Below, piece after piece: positions 8,924 to 17,531 of a stretch of 64,000 nt of DNA (positions are counted from its first letter, which is position 1; each line of letters starts with the position of its first letter). The notes below the pieces were generated by a model. The model saw only the letters and a program-made list of their open reading frames with translations. It was not told the DNA's origin and searched no databases. The stretch comes from Gemmatales bacterium (GTDB lineage: Bacteria > Planctomycetota > Planctomycetia > Gemmatales > Gemmataceae), in assembly GCA_026004675.1 (NCBI GenBank), contig BPJP01000001.1, forward strand, positions 930,001-994,000. The letters run 5' to 3'. The translations under genes were made by a program, and so were the position numbers.

Positions 8924-9161
8924 GAAGCTGGCAGTGCTACCTTGTTTGCCCAGATTCTGAATTTTCCTTTACGTGCTATTGTAGCAGTTTTGCCTGGGTA
9001 ATCTTTGACGACGGTAACGCCAGTCGCTCCCGAAAAATCGGCTGAAATGCGCATCTCTGCCAAGTTTCAACCTGATCGCGAACCGATTGATGCACAGGAG
9101 TGCCGATGCAAGTGGGACACGTAAGGCGATCATGGCTGGGATCGTATCGGGAGAAGGATGG

Positions 9162-9917
9162 ATGACAGGACGCCGACAAATTGTTGCTGTGGTTATGTTA
9201 GCGTTGGTGGCGGAAACGGCGTTCGCCGGCATTTTCTTCAATCGGCGACCGAAGTCTCGGCCAATGTCCGTCAACAATCTGGTGCAAATCCTTAAAGGGG
9301 ACAGCAACGAACGAAGGCGTGCCTATGCCGCCGAGCAGATACAAAGTGAAGACGCCCAGCAGAATGCGGAACTCATCCCAGTGCTGATCGACCGCGCCTT
9401 GCACGACGATAGCGTCAACGTGCGGATCGAAGCCGTGCGTGCCCTCGGTCGCATCCGCCCCATTTCCGAACAAATCGGCTGGGCTTTGGAACAGGCGACT
9501 CGCGATCGTTCCTGGCGTGTGCAATGGAACGCACGGACGGCGCTTTGGTCGTATCGGATGAACGGCTACCGCCGAGGCAGCGGGCAACCGTCGGCTTCGC
9601 CGGGCGGCATTTCCACCGGAGAGCCTCCCTTGGCCGTGCCAATCGAAGAAACCAGCCCAGCTAAAAACACGGGAGAAGAACAATCGATTGCCGTCCCGCC
9701 GCCGCCACCCGTTCCGCGGAGCTTCGGCTCTCGGCTGATGCCGAAGATTTCACGCACGCCCTTGACGAACGCCGAACCAACTCGTCCTTTGCTCACCGGG
9801 CGTCCTGAATCGGTCGCCGGGCCGCCGAACCTGCAACCAATCCCCAATGCGGAGCCGCCACTGGCTGTCGAACCGCCTCGCGCAACGCAAGGTCCAGCCC
9901 TGGTTCCACCGAGATAA
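9162..9917 (+). CDS. secreted HEAT-repeat protein with Pro-rich tail
   Basis: The ATG at 9162 has GAGAAGG just upstream and opens a clear signal peptide (MTGRRQIVAVVMLALVAETAFA). Mature residues 25-130 form HEAT-like helical repeats (VNVRIEAVRALGRI, then WRVQWNARTALW), a scaffold for protein contacts. The remaining 120 residues are low in complexity, rich in Pro, Glu and Thr (VPPPPPVPRS), probably disordered. The 251-residue protein should act outside the cytoplasm. Its partner is unknown. Confidence 0.8.
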   Translation: MTGRRQIVAVVMLALVAETAFAGIFFNRRPKSRPMSVNNLVQILKGDSNERRRAYAAEQIQSEDAQQNAELIPVLIDRALHDDSVNVRIEAVRALGRIRPISEQIGWALEQATRDRSWRVQWNARTALWSYRMNGYRRGSGQPSASPGGISTGEPPLAVPIEETSPAKNTGEEQSIAVPPPPPVPRSFGSRLMPKISRTPLTNAEPTRPLLTGRPESVAGPPNLQPIPNAEPPLAVEPPRATQGPALVPPR

Positions 9918-9933
9918 TCAACGCCACCGTTCC

Positions 9934-10329
9934 TTATGTCTTGGGCAGAATATCCGGCTCGATCTGGTAAGCGTCCGCAAGCCGATTCATCTGGTTGAAC
10001 AACCCGACGACCGCGAGCACCTCGTTCAAGCCTTCCGTATCGAGTCCGAGTTTTTGCACGGCAGCGGTGTGGGAATTGATGCAGTAGTCGCAGCCATTGG
10101 TCACGGAAACCGCCAAGGCGATGATCTCCTTGGTCAGGGCGTCGATCTTGCCAGGCTTCATGATCGCTTTCAGACGGCTCCAGCACAACTCGAGATGCTC
10201 CGGGTGCGTGGCAAGCGCACGCCAGATCGCCGGAATCCAATCGATGTCTTTGGTTTTCTTGATGTCATCAAACACCGCGCGAACACGCGGGTCGGTCGTA
10301 TTTTCATCGACTAATCGAACGGTACTCAT
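9934..10329 (-). CDS. AhpD-like carboxymuconolactone decarboxylase-family protein
   Basis: A 131-residue all-helical protein with the family core ALTKEIIALAVSVTNGCDYCINSHT. The CxxC followed by His is the redox centre of AhpD-type alkylhydroperoxidases, which reduce or relay electrons to peroxides using the two cysteines. The start ATG overlaps the stop of the thioredoxin-like gene by four bases (ATGA), so the two are translationally coupled. The pairing of a CxxC peroxidase-like protein with a thioredoxin-fold protein suggests an oxidative-stress function; the substrate is not known. Confidence 0.9.
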   Translation of the reverse strand: MSTVRLVDENTTDPRVRAVFDDIKKTKDIDWIPAIWRALATHPEHLELCWSRLKAIMKPGKIDALTKEIIALAVSVTNGCDYCINSHTAAVQKLGLDTEGLNEVLAVVGLFNQMNRLADAYQIEPDILPKT

Positions 10330-10766
10330 GGTTGCGCCTCGACTTTCTTGGACAAAATATCGGCGATAGCATGGCAGAGCCTGTCAGGGGTCATGATCTC
10401 ATCGGCTTGACTGACCAGCCGGCCATTGACGATCACCGCCGGCAGCGAAAAACATTGAAATAACGCCCGCATTCCCATGCGAAATCCCGGGCGAAAACGC
10501 CAAACATCTCGCACCAATTTGGCAATCAAATAGAGCTGATTCCGGGGATCAACCTGCACCAGCGTCACTTGCCTCGTCGCGATTGCGTCGGCAAAACAAC
10601 GACGGACGACCCGGTAGAGCACGCCCATCTGCTGCTGGCGGTCCTTGATCTCGGCAAAAGCCTGGTTGTCAGGCAGAGTCGCGACGTCGCCGCCCAGTCG
10701 GCAACAATTCCCCGTGATTTGTTCGGCACGTTCCCCAATCAGAATGATGGAGACTTCCGCAGCCAT
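10326..10766 (-). CDS. thioredoxin-fold protein without a CxxC site
   Basis: The ATG at 10766 has GGGGAG seven bases upstream, and its product starts directly with the first strand of a thioredoxin fold (MAAEVSIILIGERA). The region with SLPAVIVNGRLVSQAD fits the cis-Pro loop and last strands of the fold. The expected N-terminal CxxC is absent; a CC pair follows at GNCCRLGGD. A longer version from a GTG at 10826 overlaps the kinase stop (GTGA). At 146 residues it sits in the middle of an operon with the kinase before and the AhpD-like gene after. Confidence 0.75.
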   Translation of the reverse strand: MAAEVSIILIGERAEQITGNCCRLGGDVATLPDNQAFAEIKDRQQQMGVLYRVVRRCFADAIATRQVTLVQVDPRNQLYLIAKLVRDVWRFRPGFRMGMRALFQCFSLPAVIVNGRLVSQADEIMTPDRLCHAIADILSKKVEAQP

Positions 10767-10822
10767 GGGTTTCTCCCCGAGTCGGATGGCGTCCGCCTCG
10801 CTCGGCGTCGATAGCCGCGATA

Positions 10823-12253
10823 TCACAACTTGATCGGCGGCACCATGTCAAGCAGCTTCTGCGTCAAAACCCCCAGCGTTACCGGACGAACCAGCACCGC
10901 CATGCTGGACGAAGTGGGGAATTTGCCGGCCCACGACTCCTGCTTTTCCGACAACAGGACCAGAGCGCTGCACTGACGCCTCATCTTCCGGGCTTCCTTC
11001 AACAGTTGTTGCAAACAGTGGACGCCAGGCATCCCCAACGCACCAACGTCGACGACGATCACGTCTGCCGGTCTTTGCTGAAAAATTTCCAGAGCACCAC
11101 CGGCACGTGTCACCGACTCAACGACGTAACCCTTTTCTTTGAATTTGTCTTCCATCGCCTTCTTCAGGCGTTCGTTGCTTTGCACCAGCAGCAACCGCGC
11201 CGCGTCTTCCTCTTTTACGATCTGGTCGATCGGGATTTCCATGCTGACTTCGGCGCGTGCTTCCCGAAGGGCGTCGAGCAGTTGGCTTGGGTTCTGGAAA
11301 CGCCGCTTCGGATCGAGCGACATCATCCGCTCAACCAAATCGAAGACCGATCGCGGGGCGACGATTTCGTCCGGCGACAAGGGGAGGACGTTTTCGAACC
11401 GTTCACGTTTCATCCGTTCGCGCTTGTCTTTTGTTTGGATCAGGGGAGATCGGCCGCTAAGCATTTCATACAGCACGCAACCGAGAAAATAGATGTCGCT
11501 GCGGACATCACCCGGTGGGACGCCAGTGGCTTGTTCGAGGCCAGCATAGTCCACGCTGCGATCGACAAGCTCCCCTTCGCCGCCATCGGCGGCACAGACT
11601 CCGGCCAGACCGAAGTCGACGAGTTTGGCTTGCCGGGATGAGGAGACCAGGATATTGGTCAACTTGATGTCGCGGTGGGTCACCCCTTGCAAAAAAGCAT
11701 ATTCAAGACCGGAAGCCGCGTCGTCGAGCAGACGCAACGCTTCCGCGTCCCGCAACTTCTTGCGAATCGCCAGGATTTCCTTGAGCGTTCCGCCTTCAAC
11801 GAATTCCATGACGATGTAGTGTTGCCTGGAAGCGGCATCCCGGTCCACTTCAAGAATCGACACGATGTTGGGATGTTTCAGCGACATGCCGACCCTGGCT
11901 TCGCGTTCGAAAAGCTCGATCGTCCGCGGGTTATTCGACCAGCGATTGCGGAGCACTTTGACGGCATACACCTTGCCGGTAGAAGGATCATCAGCGCGAA
12001 AGACTCGGCCAAAACTGCCGGTCGATATCCGGTAGAGCAGCCGGTATTTGCCCAGAAAATAGCCGTCTTTTTCGCCTCTTCTGAGCTTGGCTGTTTGAAA
12101 GGGAGTCAGATACCCTTTCCGCTCCATCACCCGCAAAAACTCTTCGGTGTCGGCCAGGGCTTCGCCACTCCGCACATCATCGATCTGTTCGGGAGTTGCG
12201 AGCCGAAGACCTGCGATTTGTCGGGCGAGCGCCTCGACCTCTCGGTTTGACAT
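10823..12253 (-). CDS. Ser/Thr protein kinase with C-terminal pseudo-receiver domain
   Basis: The 476-residue protein has a short helical N-terminus, then a Hanks-type kinase domain (about 68-335) with glycine loop STGSFGRVF, lysine in YAVKVLR, catalytic HRDIKLTNI, DFGLAG and a C-lobe GDVRSDIYFLGCVLYEML. Residues 355-470 fold like a response-regulator receiver: the Asp in VIVVDVG is kept, but the acidic pair of strand 1 reads VQSNE, the Thr is Ser (LLSE) and the Lys is Arg (VRP), so phosphorylation is doubtful. No membrane helix is present. Its stop overlaps the possible GTG of the thioredoxin-like gene. Confidence 0.92.
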   Translation of the reverse strand: MSNREVEALARQIAGLRLATPEQIDDVRSGEALADTEEFLRVMERKGYLTPFQTAKLRRGEKDGYFLGKYRLLYRISTGSFGRVFRADDPSTGKVYAVKVLRNRWSNNPRTIELFEREARVGMSLKHPNIVSILEVDRDAASRQHYIVMEFVEGGTLKEILAIRKKLRDAEALRLLDDAASGLEYAFLQGVTHRDIKLTNILVSSSRQAKLVDFGLAGVCAADGGEGELVDRSVDYAGLEQATGVPPGDVRSDIYFLGCVLYEMLSGRSPLIQTKDKRERMKRERFENVLPLSPDEIVAPRSVFDLVERMMSLDPKRRFQNPSQLLDALREARAEVSMEIPIDQIVKEEDAARLLLVQSNERLKKAMEDKFKEKGYVVESVTRAGGALEIFQQRPADVIVVDVGALGMPGVHCLQQLLKEARKMRRQCSALVLLSEKQESWAGKFPTSSSMAVLVRPVTLGVLTQKLLDMVPPIKL

Positions 12254-12524
12254 CAGCGTTGTTCCGGAAAGCCGCCTGAAAAATAACCAATGAATAAGAC
12301 GGACAATCTTATTTTAGAAGGCGTGAGGTCCAGGCGAAAGCAAAATACCAGGTTCACGGCAGCGCACACCGTCGCCGTCGGGTGATTCCGTCGGACCCGA
12401 CGCCAGCCAACCTGCCGATTCCCATTTCATCCCGTTTTCCGTTTCGGACGACAAAGAAGCGTGCTAAACTCCATACATCATGGCGTGTCATTTCTGTCCG
12501 TATCTTTTATGCGAAAGGAATTCC

Positions 12525-14021
12525 ATGTTGACCTCGCAACGATCATCCAGCCGATCGCCCCTGGCCTTTTTGGCCGTGTGGACCCTGTTCCTGGCGATGC
12601 CAGGTCGGGTGCCGGCACAAGTACGGGCACCTTCGCCCGAGGAAAAAGCCAAGATCGACCAGGCCGTCTTGCGTGGCGTGGCCTATTTGAAAGCAGTGCA
12701 GACGCCGCAGGGAGTCTGGCTGCCGGCCATGGAAGGAGGCGAGCCGTTCCTTGTCGGCCGAACGTCGCTGGCGGCCCTGACGCTTTTGGAATGTGGCGTG
12801 CCGCCCCAGGATGCAAGTATCCAAAAAGCCCTGGCATTCATCAAACAAAACTGGGCTAACGTGCAGAAAACTTATGACCTGTCGGTTGCGATCTTGTTTC
12901 TCGACCGTCTCGGCGCACGCAGAGACAAGCAGCTGGCCCAACTCGTCCAGGTTTTCGCTCTGCGCTTGATTGCCGGGCAGACGATGTATGGCGGCTGGAG
13001 TTACGATTGTCCGCCGCTGGCCGGCAACGTTGCTCAGGCTTTCTTCGCTACGTTGCAGAATCTGGAGAAGAACCCGGCCGCGACGAGGATTCCGCCCGCT
13101 TTTGCCGACTATACGGTGATGAAAAACCTGCAGCAACTGATGACGCTAAAGAATGAGGGCGAGACTGGAACGACGGATAATTCCAATACGCAATTCGCGA
13201 TCATGGCTCTTTGGGTGGCGCAGAACTACGCCATTCCGCTCAAGCGCACGCTTTACCTGGCTGGATACCGTTTTCGGAAAACGCAGAACAAGAATGGCAG
13301 CTGGAGCTATGAGTATATTCCAGGCGATTTTGGAAGCGAAACCATGACGTGTGCTGGCCTGCTTGGTTTGGCGATCAGCTACGGCATCACGCAACAAAAA
13401 GCGCCGCAGAAGGACCAGCAGATTCTCAGAGCGCTCGAATACTTGGGCAAAAACCTCGAAAAACCTTCTCCCGATGGAGGCGTCCCAACACAAGATCATG
13501 CACAGGTCAACTATTATCTCCTTTGGTCCGTTGAACGCGTCGGCGTGCTCTTCGAGTTGGCCACCATTGGCGGCAAGGACTGGTATGCCTGGGGCGTCAA
13601 GCAACTCCTTGCCAACCAGGGGGACAAAGGCCAATGGATCAATGGCCAGTACCCAGGCGCCGATCCCATCGTCAATACCTGTTTTGCTCTGTTGTTTCTG
13701 AAGCAGGTCAACCTGGTTGCTGACTTGACCGAAAAACTGCCCCTCAATATCAAGCGAGTCGACGTGGATATCAAGGCGAATGACCCGCCGCCAAACGGCA
13801 CGCCGTCGGCCAGAGACGGGGGAACCATCAAGGATGCCGGGGCGATCAACGAGTCCCCAGTCTTGCCACCTGCGAGCCAGACAACGTCGAGTTCTCCGAC
13901 GCCAGCAGCCAAGACCGGTTTCCAGCTGGATTGGAGCGACAAGCGAGTCATGGGCATTGGCGCGGGGTTAGCCGGGCTTCTGATCCTGGGTATCCTGGCC
14001 ATGACCTTGAAGCGTCGCTGA
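12525..14021 (+). CDS. secreted prenyltransferase/squalene-oxidase-repeat protein with membrane tail
   Basis: The ATG at 12525 follows GAAAGGA and starts a signal peptide ending near VPAQ. The mature part has alpha-alpha barrel repeats of the terpene cyclase/prenyltransferase type, seen as QTPQGVW, GQTMYGGWSYD and TQNKNGSWSYEY. The DxDD acid motif of true cyclases was not seen, so a cyclase activity is unlikely. A Pro/Ser-rich linker and one C-terminal helix (about 475-493) with KRR after it would anchor the 498-residue protein. Such proteins are frequent in planctomycetes and their function is not established. Confidence 0.8.
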   Translation: MLTSQRSSSRSPLAFLAVWTLFLAMPGRVPAQVRAPSPEEKAKIDQAVLRGVAYLKAVQTPQGVWLPAMEGGEPFLVGRTSLAALTLLECGVPPQDASIQKALAFIKQNWANVQKTYDLSVAILFLDRLGARRDKQLAQLVQVFALRLIAGQTMYGGWSYDCPPLAGNVAQAFFATLQNLEKNPAATRIPPAFADYTVMKNLQQLMTLKNEGETGTTDNSNTQFAIMALWVAQNYAIPLKRTLYLAGYRFRKTQNKNGSWSYEYIPGDFGSETMTCAGLLGLAISYGITQQKAPQKDQQILRALEYLGKNLEKPSPDGGVPTQDHAQVNYYLLWSVERVGVLFELATIGGKDWYAWGVKQLLANQGDKGQWINGQYPGADPIVNTCFALLFLKQVNLVADLTEKLPLNIKRVDVDIKANDPPPNGTPSARDGGTIKDAGAINESPVLPPASQTTSSSPTPAAKTGFQLDWSDKRVMGIGAGLAGLLILGILAMTLKRR

Positions 14022-14052
14022 GCGATTCCCAGGCGGCGCCTCAAGAAAGCAT

Positions 14053-14081
14053 CTCGTTCCCAGGCAGAGCCTGGGAACGAG
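14053..14081. terminator. 13-bp perfect inverted repeat between convergent genes
   Basis: CTCGTTCCCAGGC (14053-14065) and its exact reverse complement (14069-14081) enclose AGA. It sits between the ends of two convergent genes, where it can act as a bidirectional transcription end, although no long T run follows. The CCCAGGC...GCCTGGG core resembles dispersed palindromes found many times in some bacterial genomes, so it may be one copy of a repetitive element. Confidence 0.6.
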
Positions 14082-14088
14082 AAAACGA

Positions 14089-14463
14089 TTACTTCGCTCT
14101 CGTAAAGTTGTTTACTTCACCTGGACTTGCAGGCGTGTCTTTCGGCTGATCTGGCATTTTTACTAGCTTTGTTACTGTAAGGTTGTCTCCTCCTACAGTA
14201 AGCTGCCATTGTTCAGTTTTTCCGCCCATTGATACCTCGATCGTCGTCCCTTCCACGAACTTGTAGCTGCCGCTTGCTTGCCCCCATGTAACAGTCCCAT
14301 CTGCCTTGAATTCAAGGATATCGTCGGCCTTCGAGGGATCTTCGTTTTTCCACTTTCCAACAACGCTGGTCACGTCAAGTTTTTCCGGCTGCGAATTGGA
14401 AGACCCGCCGCATCCAGCTAGAAAACAGACGATAACCACCAAACACCAATTACGTAGTAACAT
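14089..14463 (-). CDS. small lipoprotein with lipocalin-like beta domain
   Basis: The 124-residue product has a lipoprotein signal (MLLRNWCLVVIVCFLAGC) with lipobox LAGC, followed by Gly/Ser. The mature domain alternates strands: VVGKWKNED, DDILEFKADGTVTWG, YKFVEGTTIEV, EQWQLTVGGDNLTVTKL. This pattern (weight kept as GKW near the start, DGT turn) is common to small secreted lipocalin-like proteins that report on model fit rather than known ligands. No function can be assigned. Confidence 0.75.
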   Translation of the reverse strand: MLLRNWCLVVIVCFLAGCGGSSNSQPEKLDVTSVVGKWKNEDPSKADDILEFKADGTVTWGQASGSYKFVEGTTIEVSMGGKTEQWQLTVGGDNLTVTKLVKMPDQPKDTPASPGEVNNFTRAK

Positions 14464-14555
14464 TGCATCGCTCCATCTACCGTACTGAAAGAAGAAATCC
14501 AGGCGCCGCTCTGGCGCCTGGATCTTTATTTAGCCGTTAGAACTTCGGTTTTTGT

Positions 14556-15362
14556 CTATGGCAGTTGGATGTTGTAGCCATCCTGAAACGCCCAGAGACC
14601 GCCTAAAGTCGTGCCTGTGATGGCGTAGCCAACACTTCGAACGGAACCATCGGCGAACAGCATCGGCATAGCTCCAGGATGAGGAGACCCCATTCTCGAT
14701 TCAATGCTTGACAAGGTATCCTGAGCCATGGGGATCGACGTCCCACATTCCCTGAGATAGCTCCAAAATGCATGTTGGTATTGCCAGTAATAGTCAGTCC
14801 CCGTGTAGCTTGTGTTTGAATAATTCGACGTGCGCATGGCCTTGTGGCCAATCAACAGCGTCATCGACGTACCATCGGCATTGCAAACAGCACCGAGTGT
14901 CGTCCCAGTAAAACTGGTGCCTTCCGAAGAAAGTCCGCGACCACCGCCAAGGATAGTCATGAAACGAACATTATTCCAACTATTAAAAGTCCGATAGTGA
15001 CGCGCGACACCGTAATCAACGTGCCGCGTTCTCGCTGGACGCCTCGATGGGCAGAACAGAATCTTGATGGGTTGCGCGCCGTTGTTGTTCTGCTGTTCCA
15101 TGAATGGCCGCAAATCCCACCACAAGCCGCGGTTCCAACCCTGCGAATTCGGATGAGGAAACGCCGAATAAGCGTCATGGTAGTCGTGAATTGCCAGCCC
15201 AATGTTCTTCTGATTATTCACGCACGAAATCCGGTTGGCGGCCTCCCGGACCTTCTGGATGGCTGGCAAAAGCAGCCCCACCAGCACGCCGATGATGGCA
15301 ATCACCACCAGCAACTCGATGAGCGTAAACGCTCGCCGCTTGAACGGTTTGACCTGGATCAT
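14556..15362 (-). CDS. DUF1559 pilin-like protein (type II secretion/pseudopilin N-terminus)
   Basis: The ATG at 15362 has AAGGAG ten bases upstream. Residues 9-30 ([20 protein letters not shown]) are a textbook prepilin methylation site and helix, cleaved before Phe. The rest is the planctomycete DUF1559 module: [19 protein letters not shown] near the start and the terminal box [17 protein letters not shown] close to the end. The 268-residue protein is probably processed by a prepilin peptidase and displayed in the envelope. Planctomycetes carry many copies. Confidence 0.93.
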   Translation of the reverse strand: MIQVKPFKRRAFTLIELLVVIAIIGVLVGLLLPAIQKVREAANRISCVNNQKNIGLAIHDYHDAYSAFPHPNSQGWNRGLWWDLRPFMEQQNNNGAQPIKILFCPSRRPARTRHVDYGVARHYRTFNSWNNVRFMTILGGGRGLSSEGTSFTGTTLGAVCNADGTSMTLLIGHKAMRTSNYSNTSYTGTDYYWQYQHAFWSYLRECGTSIPMAQDTLSSIESRMGSPHPGAMPMLFADGSVRSVGYAITGTTLGGLWAFQDGYNIQLP

Positions 15363-15653
15363 AACAAGATCTCCTTCGACATAAAAACAACGAAACATAA
15401 GAGTCCAAAAGTAGGATGAATTCCGGGCGAGATGTTCAGCACAATCCTTACAAATGAATGATTTGGTTTGAGCTTAAGACGCAAAAATCGACCTGTCAAG
15501 GAAAAACGAAGCGATTTCGACGAAAAAAGCGAGCGTCGCAGCGTCAGCGCGACGAAACAGCGAGCGTCGCAGCGTCAGCGCGACGTGAAAACGAGCGACG
15601 CTCGCTAAAAAGCGTCTCGACGGTCGAATTTCACTGAGGTACACTCGTTTTTC
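15363..15653. other. intergenic stretch holding the left REP-like units
   Basis: No gene seen. The first half would contain the promoter of the DUF1559 gene. The second half holds two 26-bp direct units at 15529-15554 and 15560-15585 and a short palindrome, described separately. Confidence 0.5.
15529..15603 (+). repeat. REP-like units left of the transposase
   Basis: Two identical 26-bp units (15529-15554 and 15560-15585) start GCGAGCGTCG and end GTCAGCGCGACG, with a third palindromic piece GAGCGACGCTC at 15593-15603. The same core AGCGAGCGTCG appears in inverse orientation to the right of the transposase gene. Confidence 0.8.
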
Positions 15654-16217
15654 ATGGATCGCTATTGGCTGCTGACGAATACCTGCTACGGGACCTGGCT
15701 GCCCGGATCGAAGCACGGTTTCGTTGGCCGGGTTTGGGAGCACCGTCCCTTCGATCCGGAGCGCCCACGAGTGGTGCATAATGTACCGGATACGCCCTAC
15801 GACAAAGCCATGCCTGGGCTGGAATCGGCGGCGTACCAACTACTCAAAGGCGAACCGATCCATCTGCGAGTGGAGCACGCGGAAATCATTCAGGCACAAT
15901 TCCGCGAGACCGCCACCATTCGGGGCTGGTCGATCCTGGCGTTGACCATCCTGTTCAACCACTTTCACCTCGTGGTCGGCGTCGAAGGAGACCCTGCGCC
16001 AGGGAAAATCCTTGGCGATTTCAAGAGCTGGGCCACACGCACTCTGAATGAGCGCCTCGGCAAACCACCCTCGAAACGATGGTGGACCGAACGCGGATCG
16101 AAAAGACGCCTGTCCGATGACGATGCGGTCGCAGCGGCGGTGCGGTATGTCTTGTACCGTCAGCGTGATTTTCTCGTGACGTGGTCACCTGAGACCGGTT
16201 TGCGCTACGGTTCGTAG
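15654..16217 (+). CDS. REP-associated tyrosine transposase (RAYT, Y1/IS200-like fold)
   Basis: The 187-residue protein has the HUH metal site (FNHFHLVVG, His103 and His105) and the catalytic tyrosine helix near VRYVLYRQ (Tyr165 or Tyr168), the order seen in single-stranded DNA transposases. The N-terminus YWLLTNTCYGTWLPG is characteristic of planctomycete RAYT-like proteins. REP-like palindromes flank it on both sides in inverted orientation, and the TAG stop lies inside the first right-hand unit. RAYTs are thought to cut and join such units; they usually stay single-copy. Confidence 0.85.
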   Translation: MDRYWLLTNTCYGTWLPGSKHGFVGRVWEHRPFDPERPRVVHNVPDTPYDKAMPGLESAAYQLLKGEPIHLRVEHAEIIQAQFRETATIRGWSILALTILFNHFHLVVGVEGDPAPGKILGDFKSWATRTLNERLGKPPSKRWWTERGSKRRLSDDDAVAAAVRYVLYRQRDFLVTWSPETGLRYGS

Positions 16218-16337
16218 CGTTAGCGCGACGTGTTCGATTTTATTCTCACGTCACGTCGGGCTAACGCCTCGACGCTCGCTGAATCGCTCGACGCTCGCTA
16301 AAAAACTCGACGCTCGCTGAATCGCTCGACGCTCGCT
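16213..16337 (-). repeat. REP-like units right of the transposase
   Basis: A unit CGTAGCGTTAGCGCGACG (16213-16230) is followed by a related unit at 16254-16280 and by four copies of CTCGACGCTCGCT at 16268, 16287, 16306 and 16325, spaced exactly 19 bp. The orientation is inverse to the left units. Confidence 0.8.
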
Positions 16338-16369
16338 GAAAAGCTGGTTCTTGGTTGCGAGACTCGCGG

Positions 16370-16615
16370 TTAATTGGCGAGGACGTTGACGCGGCGGCCC
16401 TGGCGGTCGAAGTAGACTTTGCCTTCGACTAAAGCGAAGAGGGTATCGTCGCTGCCTCGTTTGACGTTCCGGCCAGGGAGGAACCTGGTGCCGCGCTGGC
16501 GAACGATGATGCCGCCGGCGCGAACGGTCTGGCCGCCGAAGACCTTGACGCCGAGCCGTTTGGAAGCCGATTCCCGGCCGTTGCGTGAGGAACCTTGACC
16601 TTTCTTATGAGCCAT
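16370..16615 (-). CDS. rpmA: 50S ribosomal protein L27
   Basis: The 81-residue product is a complete L27: [16 protein letters not shown] at the peptidyl-transferase end, then [19 protein letters not shown] and [15 protein letters not shown]. The start at 16615 gives the correct N-terminus and GAGG lies upstream. Unlike in most bacteria, neither rplU (L21) nor obgE is next to it; instead it follows a secreted-protein gene by only two bases and is probably cotranscribed with it. Confidence 0.98.
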   Translation of the reverse strand: MAHKKGQGSSRNGRESASKRLGVKVFGGQTVRAGGIIVRQRGTRFLPGRNVKRGSDDTLFALVEGKVYFDRQGRRVNVLAN

Positions 16616-16617
16616 GA

Positions 16618-17409
16618 CTACCTCGGTTTGTTGATCAAAAAAGGGTCCAACTGGAACAGGTTGGCGGCTTTGTCCTGTTTGTTCGCGTCGGGTTTGTCCG
16701 GCGGGCGCGAGTAGTTGGTCGCCCGGTAGATCCATTGTGCCGGCGGCACGAATTTGATTTCCGACGACCTCATATTATAGCGATCGCCCACCCGGCGGAA
16801 ATTCAACTGCAGCGTTTTTCGCCGAATGACTTTGTTATCGTCTTCCGACCAGCCGTTGGACAGGCCGCTGACGAAAATACTGTAGCGGTTGGCGTCCGGA
16901 TCGACATCGTCCCAGGTGGCGACGCCGGTGACAGCGCGAGGAAAGGCGTTGTCGTCGTCGATATCGGGGGACGGGGGAATCGGCTCGCTGGCAATGGTGA
17001 CGGAGTTCTTGATGTCGAGGCGGCCGGTGGGGTCTTCCAGCCGCTGGATGGCGCGTTGTGCGGTGGGCAGAACGCGATCGTGATAAACGCCCTTGCGGTC
17101 GTGGGTGACCAGTTCGAAATCGGGGATAAACAGATGTGGCCGGCGTTTGGGATCGCGATTGATGACCTGGTACCAGAGATACCAAACGACCTTTCGGCCT
17201 CGACCCGGGATATCGACGGTGATGAGTCGCGGATCCTTGAAGCGAAAGTCGAGCACCCAGATATCCGGTTTGTCCTCGATATTGGTTTGGCGCTCGACAT
17301 CACGTTCGTTGAAGGGCGCCGGTGGCTGGGCGATTGCAAGCGACGCGCCGCTTGCGAGCACGATCAGCATTGCCAACCGACTTGCTCTGTGCCACTTCGT
17401 TCCAACCAT
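16618..17409 (-). CDS. secreted protein of unknown function
   Basis: The ATG at 17409 has CGGAGGAAG upstream and opens a signal peptide ([28 protein letters not shown]). The mature 235 residues are probably all-beta, with [34 protein letters not shown] and [12 protein letters not shown]. No catalytic signature was recognised. It directly precedes rpmA. Confidence 0.75.
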   Translation of the reverse strand: MVGTKWHRASRLAMLIVLASGASLAIAQPPAPFNERDVERQTNIEDKPDIWVLDFRFKDPRLITVDIPGRGRKVVWYLWYQVINRDPKRRPHLFIPDFELVTHDRKGVYHDRVLPTAQRAIQRLEDPTGRLDIKNSVTIASEPIPPSPDIDDDNAFPRAVTGVATWDDVDPDANRYSIFVSGLSNGWSEDDNKVIRRKTLQLNFRRVGDRYNMRSSEIKFVPPAQWIYRATNYSRPPDKPDANKQDKAANLFQLDPFLINKPR

Positions 17410-17531
17410 CGCTTCCTCCGCTCCGTAGCGATTGACCGCTTTGCGCAGATTTCCCATTTGTTTGCTTTAGCAGGACTATAACAGGATCCGGGTTGGCGGA
17501 CAAGATGAAGGAGGATCGTCGCAGTCGCGAG

